In this document: in pieces, positions 1-8,411 of the stretch
Position numbering within the stretch: position 1 is the first letter of the stretch
How the letters are laid out: every line of letters starts with the position of its first letter
Source of the DNA: Acerihabitans arboris
GTDB lineage: Bacteria > Pseudomonadota > Gammaproteobacteria > Enterobacterales > Enterobacteriaceae
Length of the DNA: 64,000 nucleotides
NCBI RefSeq assembly: GCF_010131535.1
Contig: NZ_WUBS01000003.1
Location: 186,001-250,000, forward strand
Direction: 5' to 3'
Position numbers and translations under genes: made by a program
Notes under the pieces: model-generated
What the model was told of the DNA's origin: nothing
What the model saw: only the letters and a program-made list of their open reading frames with translations
Databases searched by the model: none

Positions 1-1
1 C

Positions 2-883
2 CGGGCGCCGCACGACAAGGTAGTGTTTCGCATGATAAGCGAGCCAGCGGTGCGCGTGTCGGCGTTGCTGGCCGGCGAGCTGGACCTGGCGCTGGACATC
101 CCGCCCACGGATATCGATCGTATCAATAAAAGCGGCATCGCCCATGCCGGCTGGGGCGAGAGCAGCCGGGCGATGATCGTTAAAATGAATAACCTCAAGC
201 CGCCCTTCGCGAATAACCTGAAACTGCGCCAGGCCATGAATTACGCTATCGATCGCCAGGGCATTATCGACGCTATCTATAACGGCCACGGCGCCGTCAG
301 CAAAGGCCAGTTGCTGTCGCCGATGTATTTTGGCTACAACGATAAATTACCGCCCTACCCCTACGATCCGGACAAGGCGCGCAAACTGATTGCCGAGTCC
401 GGTTTGCCGCAGCCGATTTCCTTTGAGCTGCAGGTGCCGCTGGGGCGCTATCTGTTAAGCCAGGAAATCGGCCAGGTGATTGCCGCGCAATTGCAGGAGG
501 TGGGACTGAATGTGACCATCAGGGAAATGGAGTATGCCAACTGGTCCAATGCCTATACCCGCGGCGATATGGGCCAGGCCTCGTTTTTAGGCCAGGCCTG
601 GCCGACCCTGGACGCCGACGGCCTGCTGGGGCTTTATTTGCCCGGCGATCCGGGCGCCTACTGGAAGGATGAGGTGTTTGCCGGACTGGTGATGCAAGGC
701 CGTTCAACGGTCGATGGGCAAAAACGCGCCGCCTATTACCAGCAGGCTACCGAACGGATGCGGGAGCAGGCGCCGCTGGTCTTTTTGTTTAACCAGCCGC
801 TCACCTACGCCACATCGAATAAATTCAGTTGGCAAGTACGCGGCGATGACTGGGTGCGGGTTTACGATCTGGTGGCAAAATAA
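2..883 (+). CDS. Peptide/opine-type ABC transporter substrate-binding protein (5' end outside window)
   Basis: C-terminal 293 residues of a family-5 (DppA/OppA-like) periplasmic solute-binding protein. The reading frame is open to the window edge, so the signal peptide and N-terminal lobe lie upstream; the internal GTG at 23 is not a likely start because the residues before it (RAPHDKV) already fit the family. The KVVFRMISEPAVRVSALLAGE stretch, the YAIDR block and the RKLIAESG block are typical of this family. It is followed after 13 bases by a permease gene and heads a five-gene importer operon. Ligand unknown; the downstream histidine ammonia-lyase suggests a histidine-containing compound (inference). 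Confidence 0.9.
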   Translation, partial: RAPHDKVVFRMISEPAVRVSALLAGELDLALDIPPTDIDRINKSGIAHAGWGESSRAMIVKMNNLKPPFANNLKLRQAMNYAIDRQGIIDAIYNGHGAVSKGQLLSPMYFGYNDKLPPYPYDPDKARKLIAESGLPQPISFELQVPLGRYLLSQEIGQVIAAQLQEVGLNVTIREMEYANWSNAYTRGDMGQASFLGQAWPTLDADGLLGLYLPGDPGAYWKDEVFAGLVMQGRSTVDGQKRAAYYQQATERMREQAPLVFLFNQPLTYATSNKFSWQVRGDDWVRVYDLVAK

Positions 884-896
884 CAGGCGGTGACGC

Positions 897-1817
897 GTGG
901 CAAAATACATCCTGTCCCGACTGCTGGAAGCCGTGGTGGCCGTGTTTGGCCTGGTGACCCTTATTTTCCTGGTCTCCCGGCTGCTGGGCGACCCGGTTTC
1001 CCTACTGCTTCCCCAAGGCGCCAGCGCCGGCGATCTGCAGGCGATGCGCGAGCAGCTTGGCCTGCAGCGCCCGTTGCCTGAACAGTATCTGCGTTTTCTT
1101 GGCCAGGCGCTGTCCGGCGATTTCGGCCAATCTTTTTTTTACCAGCATTCGGCGATGCGCATCGTGCTGGAGCGAATGCCGGCAACGCTTTTGCTGGCGG
1201 CGCTTTCCGCCCTGTTCGGCATCATCGGGGGGTGCCTGGCCGGGATGATCGCGGCACGCTATCGCAACTCGTTCTGGGAGTTCCTGGTCTTGACCTGCGC
1301 GATGTTGGGACAGGCCACGCCGGCGTTCTGGCTGGCGATCATGATGATATTACTGTTCTCCGTCGACCTGGGCTGGCTGCCCACCGGCGGCACCGGCAGC
1401 CCGCTGCATCTGGTGCTGCCCACCGCGGTGATGTCGATTTTTGTCGCCGCCAATATTTCCCGCCTGTTCCGCTCCAGCCTGCTGGATGTGATGAGCGAGG
1501 ACTACGTGCGCACGGCGCAGGCCAAGGGCCTGTCCCCCCGCGTCATCATGACCTGGCATATGGCGCGCAACGCCATGCTGCCGGTGGTCACCCTGAGCGG
1601 GCTGTTGGTGGGCGAGATGCTGGGCGGCTCGGTGGTGGTCGAAACCATCTTTTCCTGGCCGGGCGTCGGCAGGCTGATTGTCGAGGCGGTGGCGAACCGT
1701 GACTTCCCCTTGATCCAGGCCGGCGTGATGGTGGTGTCATGTCTGTACCTGCTGGTGAGCCTGGCGGTGGATCTGCTCTATAGCCTGCTGGACCCGCGCG
1801 TGAGGCAAACCCGATGA
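897..1817 (+). CDS. Peptide-type ABC transporter permease 1 (DppB/GsiC family)
   Basis: Inner-membrane permease of 306 residues. The N-terminus (AKYILSRLLEAVVAVFGL) and the following LGDPV and EQLGL segments are the usual DppB-type start, with a periplasmic loop and then five further hydrophobic segments. The EAA-type loop lies near the sequence AKGLSPRVIMTWHMARNA. The start is GTG at 897; an overlapping GTG at 890 is in another frame. The stop codon overlaps the next gene by four bases (ATGA), so translation is probably coupled. It should pair with the second permease to form the membrane channel of the importer. Confidence 0.92.
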   Translation: MAKYILSRLLEAVVAVFGLVTLIFLVSRLLGDPVSLLLPQGASAGDLQAMREQLGLQRPLPEQYLRFLGQALSGDFGQSFFYQHSAMRIVLERMPATLLLAALSALFGIIGGCLAGMIAARYRNSFWEFLVLTCAMLGQATPAFWLAIMMILLFSVDLGWLPTGGTGSPLHLVLPTAVMSIFVAANISRLFRSSLLDVMSEDYVRTAQAKGLSPRVIMTWHMARNAMLPVVTLSGLLVGEMLGGSVVVETIFSWPGVGRLIVEAVANRDFPLIQAGVMVVSCLYLLVSLAVDLLYSLLDPRVRQTR

Positions 1818-2689
1818 CCCTGTCAACCGGCGTGCGTACCTTGGGCATCCGTATCGCCACCAGCAAAATCGGCCTGTTCGGCGTGATGGTAATGGGGGTC
1901 TTGCTGCTGGGCGCGTTATCCACTTTCGTTATCCCCCTGCCCAGCCCGGTGCATGGCAATTTGCTCCAGCGGCTAAAGCCGCCCTCGTACCGTTTTTTCG
2001 AGCTGGCCTCGCATCCGCTTGGCACCGACCAGTTGGGCCGGGATATGTTCAGCCGGCTGCTCTATGGCAGCCGGGTATCGATGATGGTGGGTTTTATCGC
2101 GGTGCTGCTTGGCGGCGTGGTCGGCGTACTGGCCGGAATGATCTCGGGGTATGCCGGCGGCATTACCGACCGTCTGCTGATGCGTATTGTCGATATGCAA
2201 CTGTCGATCCCGCTGATTCTGCTGGCGCTGATAGTCATCGCCGCCACCGGCCCCAGCCTGGGCAATTTGATTATCGTGCTGGCCATGACCAGTTGGATCC
2301 GCTATGCCCGCCTGGTGCGCGGCCAGGTGTTGGCCCTGCGGCGGCGGGAGTTTGTCCTGTCGGCGGTGGCCATCGGCGCCCGGCCCTGGTATATCCTGCG
2401 TTATTACATCCTGCCCAATATCCTGACGCCGATCCTGGTTATCGCCACGCTGGAGTTTTCGCGGGTTATCCTGCTGGAGGCCAGCCTGAGTTTTCTCGGC
2501 TTGGGGGTGCAGCCGCCCTGGCCGAGCTGGGGCCGGATGCTGGCGGAAGGACGCTCCTACATCGCCACCGCCTGGTGGGTTACCACCTTTCCGGGACTGG
2601 CGATAGTCATGACGGTCATGAGCGCCAATTTTGTCGGCGACTGGCTGCGCGATTTTTTCGATCCCAAACTGCGATCCACCGGGGAGTAA
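1814..2689 (+). CDS. Peptide-type ABC transporter permease 2 (DppC/GsiD family)
   Basis: Inner-membrane permease of 291 residues. It has the N-terminal TM followed by the HPLGTDQLGRDMFSRLLYGSR motif that marks DppC-type proteins, and the EAA loop around AVAIGARPWYILRYYILPN. The PPWPSWGRML motif near the C-terminus is also typical. ATG at 1814 overlaps the end of the first permease; the next gene begins 5 bases after its stop. Length is normal for the family. It forms the heteromeric channel with the upstream permease. Confidence 0.93.
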   Translation: MTLSTGVRTLGIRIATSKIGLFGVMVMGVLLLGALSTFVIPLPSPVHGNLLQRLKPPSYRFFELASHPLGTDQLGRDMFSRLLYGSRVSMMVGFIAVLLGGVVGVLAGMISGYAGGITDRLLMRIVDMQLSIPLILLALIVIAATGPSLGNLIIVLAMTSWIRYARLVRGQVLALRRREFVLSAVAIGARPWYILRYYILPNILTPILVIATLEFSRVILLEASLSFLGLGVQPPWPSWGRMLAEGRSYIATAWWVTTFPGLAIVMTVMSANFVGDWLRDFFDPKLRSTGE

Positions 2690-2694
2690 ACGCG

Positions 2695-3717
2695 ATGCAA
2701 CCGCTGCTGGACGTACGCAATTTAACCGTTGAAGTCCCGGCCGGGCGCGGCAAGCCGCCGGTCAGGATTATCGATAATATCAGCTACACCCTTGAGGATA
2801 ACCAGACGCTGGGCATCGTCGGCGAAAGCGGCAGCGGCAAGAGCATGCAGGCGCTGGCCATGCTGGGCCTGTCGCAGCAGCGCGGCCGGGCGCGGGCGGG
2901 CGGCGAGGTGTTATTCAAAGGACAGAACCTGCTGGCCCTGTCGGATAAAGCGCTGCGCGCCGTCCGTGGCGTACAGATCGGCATGATTTTCCAGGAACCG
3001 ATGACCTCGCTCAATCCGGTCCTGACCATCGGCCGGCAGTTGGCTGAACCCTTGGTGCACCACATGGGGATGAGCCATGCCAAGGCGCGGCGGCGCGCCA
3101 TTGACCTGCTAAGCCTGGTCGGCATAACCGATCCCGCGCAGCGCGTCGGGCAATATCCGTTTCAGTTTTCCGGCGGCATGCGCCAGCGGGTCATGATCGC
3201 CATGGCTCTCGCCTGCAAACCCAGGCTGTTGATTGGCGATGAGCCGACCACCGCGCTCGACGTTACCGTCCAGGCGCAGATTATCGAGCTGATCCGCGAG
3301 CTGCGTGACGAAATGAAAATGTCCATTATCTGGATAACCCATGATATGGGGGTGGTCGCCGCGCTGGCGGATCGGGTGCAGGTGCTCTACGCCGGCAAAA
3401 TCATGGAGATGGGGCCGGTCGACCAGGTATTTCGCCAGCCCCGCAGCGCCTATACCTGGGCGCTGTTGCAGTCGATTCCCAAACGGGGACAGCGCCCGCG
3501 CGAACCGCTGTTTCAAATCGCCGGCCAGCCGGTGGACCCGGCGCGGCGGCCGCCCGGCGATCCCTTTGCGCCCCGCAATCCGTTCGCCACCGAGCGCTGC
3601 CATCGCGAAGCGCCGCCGTTACGCGCCGTGTCGCCCGATACGCCGCTGCATCGGGCGGCGGCCTGGTACGATCTGCCCCGCTGCCTGGCGGACCTGAACG
3701 CGGGTGAGGAAAAATGA
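2695..3717 (+). CDS. Peptide-type ABC transporter ATPase 1 (DppD family)
   Basis: Cytoplasmic ATPase of 340 residues. Walker A is GESGSGKS at residues 43-50, the signature is FSGGMRQRV, and Walker B is [12 protein letters not shown]. The C-terminus carries the oligopeptide/dipeptide ATPase tail with [11 protein letters not shown] and a following Cys. The frame is open far upstream into the permease gene, but the ATG at 2695, five bases after the previous stop, is the only start giving a normal N-terminus. It overlaps the next ATPase gene by four bases. Partner of the ATPase at 3714. Confidence 0.93.
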   Translation: MQPLLDVRNLTVEVPAGRGKPPVRIIDNISYTLEDNQTLGIVGESGSGKSMQALAMLGLSQQRGRARAGGEVLFKGQNLLALSDKALRAVRGVQIGMIFQEPMTSLNPVLTIGRQLAEPLVHHMGMSHAKARRRAIDLLSLVGITDPAQRVGQYPFQFSGGMRQRVMIAMALACKPRLLIGDEPTTALDVTVQAQIIELIRELRDEMKMSIIWITHDMGVVAALADRVQVLYAGKIMEMGPVDQVFRQPRSAYTWALLQSIPKRGQRPREPLFQIAGQPVDPARRPPGDPFAPRNPFATERCHREAPPLRAVSPDTPLHRAAAWYDLPRCLADLNAGEEK

Positions 3718-4646
3718 AGGACATGCCGCCGTTGTCCCCACCGTTGCTGCAGGTGGACGGATTAAGTAAAGAATACGCCGTCGGCGCGTCGCTGATGGGC
3801 GCGCGCAAGGTGTTCAGGGCCGTTGACGGCGTCAGCTTTACGCTGGCGCGGGGAGAAACCCTGGGGTTGGTCGGGGAGTCTGGCTCGGGCAAGAGCACGG
3901 TGGCGCGCTGCGTGATGCAGCTGGAACGGCCGACCGGCGGACGGGTGCTGCTCAACGGCCAGGACCTGGTCGGCATGAGCCAGTCGCGGCTGCAGCCGCT
4001 GCGTAAAGTGATGCAGATAATCTTCCAGGATCCCTATTCTTCCCTCAATCCACGCATGACGGTGGGCCGTTTTGTCGCCGATCCCCTATTAATCCATGAG
4101 GGCAAACTGACGCGTGAGGCGCTCACGCAGCGCGTGCGGGCGCTTTTTGCCAAGGTCGGCCTGGACAGCAGCCACATCGGACGTTATCCCCATGAATTTT
4201 CCGGCGGCCAGCGTCAGCGCGTCTGCATCGCCAGGGCGCTGGCCATGTCGCCGCAGCTGATCGTTGCCGACGAGCCGATCACCGCGCTGGACGTCTCCAT
4301 CCAGGCGCAAATTATCAATTTGCTGCAGACACTGCAGGATGAACAGGGGCTGGCGTATCTGTTCATCTCCCACGATCTGGGCATGGTGCGCCATATCTGC
4401 CATCGCGTGGCCGTGATGCTGCGCGGGCTGATTGTCGAAACCGGCCCCGCCGACGCTATTTTCAGCGATGCCCGGCATCCCTACACCCGGGCGCTGCTCA
4501 GCGCCACCCTGGAAGCCGATCCCGCCCGGGAACGGGTGAAAACGCGCCATTTTTTTGATATCCGCCAGTTGGCAGGGCAAGGCGACGGTTTTATGAAAGA
4601 GGTCGCTCCGGGCCATTTTGTCAGGGAATATCGCCCCGCCACCTGA
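3714..4646 (+). CDS. Peptide-type ABC transporter ATPase 2 (DppF family)
   Basis: Cytoplasmic ATPase of 310 residues with Walker A GESGSGKS, signature FSGGQRQRV, Walker B LIVADEPITALD and the H-loop ISHDLGMV. ATG at 3714 overlaps the preceding stop. The C-terminal oligopeptide-transporter extension is short but present (HPYTRALLSATLEADP). It is the last gene of the importer; the following intergenic region holds two HutC-like palindromes, so the downstream genes probably have their own promoter. Confidence 0.93.
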   Translation: MKDMPPLSPPLLQVDGLSKEYAVGASLMGARKVFRAVDGVSFTLARGETLGLVGESGSGKSTVARCVMQLERPTGGRVLLNGQDLVGMSQSRLQPLRKVMQIIFQDPYSSLNPRMTVGRFVADPLLIHEGKLTREALTQRVRALFAKVGLDSSHIGRYPHEFSGGQRQRVCIARALAMSPQLIVADEPITALDVSIQAQIINLLQTLQDEQGLAYLFISHDLGMVRHICHRVAVMLRGLIVETGPADAIFSDARHPYTRALLSATLEADPARERVKTRHFFDIRQLAGQGDGFMKEVAPGHFVREYRPAT

Positions 4647-4672
4647 AAAAAAACGCATCTCATACCTCTAAT

Positions 4673-4706
4673 TGTATATACATAATAATTTATTGTATAT
4701 ACAATA
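4673..4706. promoter_or_regulatory. Two HutC-type GntR operators in the promoter of the 4777-7375 genes
   Basis: The 10-base palindrome TGTATATACA occurs at 4673-4682 and again at 4694-4703; the second is the core of a perfect 16-base palindrome (4691-4706). The copies are 21 bases apart, two helical turns. The core GT-N-TA-N-AC is the consensus known for the HutC subfamily of GntR repressors, whose model member represses histidine-utilisation genes. The next operon encodes a histidine ammonia-lyase, so a HutC-like repressor (not in this window) is the expected ligand. Confidence 0.75.
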
Positions 4707-4776
4707 ATCTGTCCGTGCCGCCGCGCCTTGAGGCCGCCGGCGCAAATTTCCCGAGAATCTATGACAGGAGGATGGA

Positions 4777-5730
4777 ATGAGCTATGCAAGCCTGGGAGAG
4801 GTAATAGATCACGTTCGCCGCAGTACGGCCACCATGGCCGCCGAGGAGCCAGCGGAGATCTACGCGTTCCGCACCGGCACCCTGGACAACCAGGCGGGCA
4901 GCTACGGCCAGTATTTCGGCACATGGGATATCGCGGCCGGCATGATGCGCGATTACTCGATGTATACCTATTATCCGCTGCTGCAGGTGATTGAAAACCC
5001 AGATATCACGCTGCCGCAGTTCTGTTTTATCCTCGATAGTTTCGATCATCCCTATAGCAACTATCTGCGTTACAGCGGGTTTCCACAGCTGGGCAAACTG
5101 GCGTTGGCCCTGCGGGAATGGCTGCCCAGGGCGGACTCGCGCCAGCAGGCCATCGAGGCGATCCGGGCCTTCTGCATCTATACCGATACCTTTGCCGCCT
5201 GGTCGTTCCATTATTTTCCCTGGGGACTCGGCAAGCAGTTTACCTATGCCAATCCTGAAATCGCCGCGCCGTCCGTGGCCGATCTGTCCCGTCGCGTAAC
5301 CATTCAGCCGGGCCGTAAGATCCGCCTGACCTGGCAACCGCTGGATATCACCGTGGAAGCCTATCTGGCGGTGCATGAAAATCCGGAATTATGCCAGGAT
5401 TTGATGGACGCCCTACCCTTTACCATCTTGCAGGATCATGCCGTGGTGACCGGCGAATCCATGTATGCCTGGTGTCCGATGGTATCCACCGCGCCTATCC
5501 ATGTACGGGAGCGCATCTGCGACGCGCCTAAAGGGCGACTGCGTTTTTCCCAATCCACCGGACAGAAATTTATCGTGCAGTACGGACCGACCACCGAGGA
5601 CCTGGCCCAACCGGTACTGGGCGAGGTTATCGCCGAACATGCCGATCGCCTGGATGCCGTTGGCGCCGAAGTGTGGAAAAGCACCTTCGACACCAAAACG
5701 CCCATCTGGCTGACCGTCGAGCTGGCCTGA
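4777..5730 (+). CDS. Two-domain protein, helical N-half and probable cyclophilin-like (DUF3830/cucumopine-synthase-like) C-half
   Basis: Cytoplasmic protein of 317 residues with a clear ribosome site (AGGAGG upstream of ATG). Residues 1 to about 170 look all-helical and are rich in aromatic residues ([31 protein letters not shown]). Residues about 178-317 look beta-rich; the [14 protein letters not shown] and [11 protein letters not shown] segments resemble the cyclophilin-like fold of DUF3830 and of cucumopine synthase. Cucumopine synthase condenses histidine with 2-oxoglutarate. The fold assignment is from memory of the family and is moderate; the reaction is unknown. It sits between HutC-like operators and a histidine ammonia-lyase, suggesting action on a histidine derivative. 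Confidence 0.5.
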   Translation: MSYASLGEVIDHVRRSTATMAAEEPAEIYAFRTGTLDNQAGSYGQYFGTWDIAAGMMRDYSMYTYYPLLQVIENPDITLPQFCFILDSFDHPYSNYLRYSGFPQLGKLALALREWLPRADSRQQAIEAIRAFCIYTDTFAAWSFHYFPWGLGKQFTYANPEIAAPSVADLSRRVTIQPGRKIRLTWQPLDITVEAYLAVHENPELCQDLMDALPFTILQDHAVVTGESMYAWCPMVSTAPIHVRERICDAPKGRLRFSQSTGQKFIVQYGPTTEDLAQPVLGEVIAEHADRLDAVGAEVWKSTFDTKTPIWLTVELA

Positions 5731-5836
5731 CCGCGGGAAACGCGGCCGCGCGGTCCCGCCTTTACCCCGGCGGGGCACCGGCGGCTCCCGTCCCGTATCA
5801 CAGCATCCTAAATTATTGTATTTTCAGGAAAAGACC

Positions 5837-7375
5837 ATGACTATTATTTTAAAGCCCGGGTATGTCACGCTGGCTCAACTTGAACTTGTCTATCGGTCTG
5901 ATGTGGCCGTCCGGCTTGATCCGGCGATGGAACCGGCCATCCGGAAGAGCGCGGCGCGCGTGGCGGAAATCGTCACGGGAGAGGTGGCGGTGTACGGCAT
6001 CAATACCGGCTTTGGCAAACTGGCATCGGTGCGTATCCACGCCGATGAGGTGGTGACGCTGCAACGCAACCTAATTTTATCGCACTGCTGCGGCGTCGGC
6101 GACGCGCTGGCCAAACCGGTGGTACGCCTGATCATGGCGCTGAAGCTCATTTCGCTGGGCCGGGGAGCGTCGGGCGTGCGTTATGACGTCATTCGCCTGA
6201 TTGAGGCCATGCTGGTCCAGGATATCGTGCCCGTTATCCCGGAGCAGGGGTCGGTGGGCGCGTCGGGGGATCTGGCGCCGCTGGCGCATATGGTGGCCGC
6301 CATGATCGGTGAAGGAGACGCGTGGCTGCGCGGCCAGCGGATGCCGGCGGCGCAGGCGCTGGAGCGCGCGGGGCTGCAGCCCATCGTCCTGGCGGCCAAA
6401 GAGGGGCTGGCCTTGATTAACGGCACCCAGGTTTCCACCGCGCTGGCGCTGAAAGGGCTGTTCGGGGCGCACCGGGCGCTGCAGTCCGCGCTCATCTCCG
6501 GCGCGCTCGCAACCGATGCGGTGATGGGATCCACGGCCCCGTTCCATGACGAGATCCATCAGCTGCGCGGCCACCAGGGGCAAATTGACGCGGCGCGGAC
6601 CCTCAACCTGCTGCTGCGCGAGTCTGGCATACGTCAAAGCCATCTGGACAATGACAGCCGGGTGCAGGATCCCTATTGCATCCGCTGCCAGCCGCAGGTG
6701 GACGGCGCGGCCCTGGACCTGATCCGCCAGGTGGCCGCCACGCTGCGCCAGGAAGCGAATGCCGTGACCGATAACCCGTTGCTGTTGTCCGATAACAGCG
6801 TGGTGTCCGGCGGCAATTTCCATGCGGAGCCGGTGGCTTTCGCCGCGGATATCCTCGCGCTGGCGATTGCGGAAATCGGCGCTATCGCCCAGCGCCGCAT
6901 CGCCCTGTTGGTTGACCCGTCGATGAGCTATGGCCTGCCCGCCTTTTTGGTCGCCGCGCCCGGGCTTAACTCCGGCATGATGATTGCCGAGGTGACCTCC
7001 GCCGCCTTGATGAGCGAAAACAAGCAGATGACGCATCCGGCGTCGGTCGACTCCACCCCCACCTCCGCCAACCAGGAGGATCATGTCTCCATGGCCTGCC
7101 ACGGCGCCCGGCGACTGGGTAAAATGCTGGATAATCTCTATGCCATCATCGGCATCGAAGCCATGGCCGCCGTGCAGGGCATTGAATTCAGGCAACCGCT
7201 GAAGACCAGTCCGGCGCTGCTTAACGCGGTGCAATGCGTCAGGAACCAGATTGCGCCGCTGACCGTGGATCGGTATATGGCCGGCGATATCGCCGCCGCG
7301 GCGCGTCTGGTTGCCGACGGCGCGTTAACCGGCGCAGTGGGCGGCACGGCGTGCTTGCCGCCGTTACAATACTGA
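5837..7375 (+). CDS. hutH: Histidine ammonia-lyase (HutH family)
   Basis: Protein of 512 residues, the usual HutH length. It should deaminate L-histidine to trans-urocanate. The MIO prosthetic group forms from Ala-Ser-Gly, seen here at residues 142-144 in [15 protein letters not shown]. Tyr53 ([10 protein letters not shown]) and His83 (LSHCC) fall at the numbering of the Pseudomonas putida enzyme, and the [17 protein letters not shown] block is diagnostic. ATG at 5837 has CAGGAAAAG upstream; an in-frame TTG at 5816 would lack a ribosome site. No hutU, hutI or hutG lies nearby, so urocanate would need enzymes encoded elsewhere. A close relative acting on a modified histidine cannot be excluded. 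Confidence 0.88.
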   Translation: MTIILKPGYVTLAQLELVYRSDVAVRLDPAMEPAIRKSAARVAEIVTGEVAVYGINTGFGKLASVRIHADEVVTLQRNLILSHCCGVGDALAKPVVRLIMALKLISLGRGASGVRYDVIRLIEAMLVQDIVPVIPEQGSVGASGDLAPLAHMVAAMIGEGDAWLRGQRMPAAQALERAGLQPIVLAAKEGLALINGTQVSTALALKGLFGAHRALQSALISGALATDAVMGSTAPFHDEIHQLRGHQGQIDAARTLNLLLRESGIRQSHLDNDSRVQDPYCIRCQPQVDGAALDLIRQVAATLRQEANAVTDNPLLLSDNSVVSGGNFHAEPVAFAADILALAIAEIGAIAQRRIALLVDPSMSYGLPAFLVAAPGLNSGMMIAEVTSAALMSENKQMTHPASVDSTPTSANQEDHVSMACHGARRLGKMLDNLYAIIGIEAMAAVQGIEFRQPLKTSPALLNAVQCVRNQIAPLTVDRYMAGDIAAAARLVADGALTGAVGGTACLPPLQY

Positions 7376-7404
7376 GCAAATACCCGGCGCGCCATTTCCG
7401 CCGC

Positions 7405-7438
7405 CACGGGCGTAGTCCCCTCGTCGGGGGCGCCCGTG
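7405..7438. terminator. Hairpin between convergent hutH and NIPSNAP genes
   Basis: CACGGGCG (7405-7412) pairs with CGCCCGTG (7431-7438), with an inner CCCC/GGGG pairing. There is no clear T-run on either strand, so it may be a weak bidirectional terminator for the two convergent genes. Confidence 0.45.
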
Positions 7439-7467
7439 CTTGCCCGCCAGGGCAAGATACCCGAACG

Positions 7468-8091
7468 TCAGGCGCCGTCGGCCGGGTCTTTTTCCGCCAG
7501 GCAAATAAAGGAGGTCGCGCCGGCAATTTGCCGGGGCCCGCCCTGCGGCGGCCAGAGCCCGGCCGCATAATGTTCCGCCCTTAATCGGCCTCGCTCTTCC
7601 AGGCTGGCGAATTTCCATATATGGGTAATGCGCGGCGGCCCGTCCAGCGCGTACATATTGGTGATCAGGTGCGAGGAGTAGGCCCGCGCCGGCGGCAGCG
7701 CTTTTTCCCATCCCGCGAGGGTGGGACCGAGGCCGCCGGGTTTTAACCTATAGGTCCTGATTTCATAAAACGCCCCCGGTTCCTCCACCTGTGATGGCGC
7801 AGGCGGCAGGAAAGGGAAAGGCCGGTAGCTTTCCATGCTGATGCCGACCGCCTGGCCGGCAAGGTTAAACGGCGTGTGGGAGAGTTGCGCCCGTTCCCGC
7901 TCCCGCTGTAATGCCTCCAGCTGGTCGAAGCCGCGCAGAACAAGCAACTGGAACAGTTCACCGATTTCCGTACGCCAGAAACCCAGGATCCGTCCGCCGG
8001 CCTCCGGCGCCTTGACCCATCGCCACGCCCTGGCTGAAGCGTTATCAAGCTCCAGCGGAGGTACGGACAGTTTTGTCAGCTCATAGAACAT
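7468..8091 (-). CDS. NIPSNAP-family protein
   Basis: Protein of 207 residues built from two ferredoxin-like alpha/beta repeats, about residues 1-95 and 106-205; the second opens with FYEIRTYRLKPG, the hallmark of NIPSNAP proteins. The bacterial members have no settled biochemical role and often sit by small-molecule catabolic genes. It is convergent with hutH and has no same-strand partner close by. ATG at 8091 follows GGCGAG. Confidence 0.8.
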   Translation of the reverse strand: MFYELTKLSVPPLELDNASARAWRWVKAPEAGGRILGFWRTEIGELFQLLVLRGFDQLEALQRERERAQLSHTPFNLAGQAVGISMESYRPFPFLPPAPSQVEEPGAFYEIRTYRLKPGGLGPTLAGWEKALPPARAYSSHLITNMYALDGPPRITHIWKFASLEERGRLRAEHYAAGLWPPQGGPRQIAGATSFICLAEKDPADGA

Positions 8092-8259
8092 AGATTATCT
8101 CGCCTGGATTTACCCGCCGGCATGCCGAACAACGGGTTCCACTCCCCAATGCGCAGCGCACAACTCAGCCCTTCACGGCTGGGATCGCCCCGGACCCTTT
8201 CCCCGACCTGTTCACGGCTATCCGCCCATCCAATGTCCGATCGGATCGCCATAGGGGGT

Positions 8260-8331
8260 AGTAGGCATACAGGCAGCTTAATCAACAACTATAACGAAAT
8301 AAATTAACGCATAGTTGTTTGTTTGCCTACT
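8260..8331. repeat. 72-base nested inverted repeat
   Basis: AGTAGGCA (8260-8267) is inverted as TGCCTACT (8324-8331), and inside it AACAACTAT (8284-8292) is inverted as ATAGTTGTT (8311-8319). Arms are perfect, with an AT-rich centre. It could be a small miniature-element remnant or a regulator site; no target duplication is evident. Confidence 0.55.
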
Positions 8332-8373
8332 CTGGGTTTCTAATAGCACCGGGAAAAAAAGTCACGGGCCAAC

Positions 8374-8397
8374 GGGGCCGGAGACCACACCGGCCCC
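8374..8397 (-). terminator. Probable terminator of the MFS gene at 8412
   Basis: GGGGCCGG and CCGGCCCC form an 8-base-pair stem with an 8-base loop 15 bases past the MFS stop. Reading the minus strand, a run of seven T follows about 20 bases further on, so the hairpin is a reasonable but imperfect intrinsic terminator. Confidence 0.55.
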
Positions 8398-8411
8398 GCC
8401 GCGCCTGGGTT

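Larger units (their letters stand above)
8092..8411. other. Intergenic region with nested inverted repeat and terminator
   Basis: No convincing intact gene. A short minus-strand frame (8076-8288) shows coding-like composition (ending in a stretch containing RIGEWNPLFGMPAGKSRR) but I do not recognise it; it may be a gene remnant. The region 8260-8331 is a nested inverted repeat, and 8374-8397 is a GC hairpin behind the MFS gene. Confidence 0.5.

Noticed and set aside
2293-2694. 5' extension of the DppD-type frame over the permease gene
   Set aside because: It is the shadow of the permease in another frame; ATG 2695 gives the family N-terminus.
5812-5826. Third HutC-type site (ATTGTATTTTCAG) before hutH
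   Set aside because: Only the left half matches the core; too weak to list.
6077-7234. Long minus-strand open frame (385 codons) inside hutH
   Set aside because: His/Arg/Gly-rich antisense product typical of high-GC shadows; no family resemblance, while hutH on the plus strand is clear.
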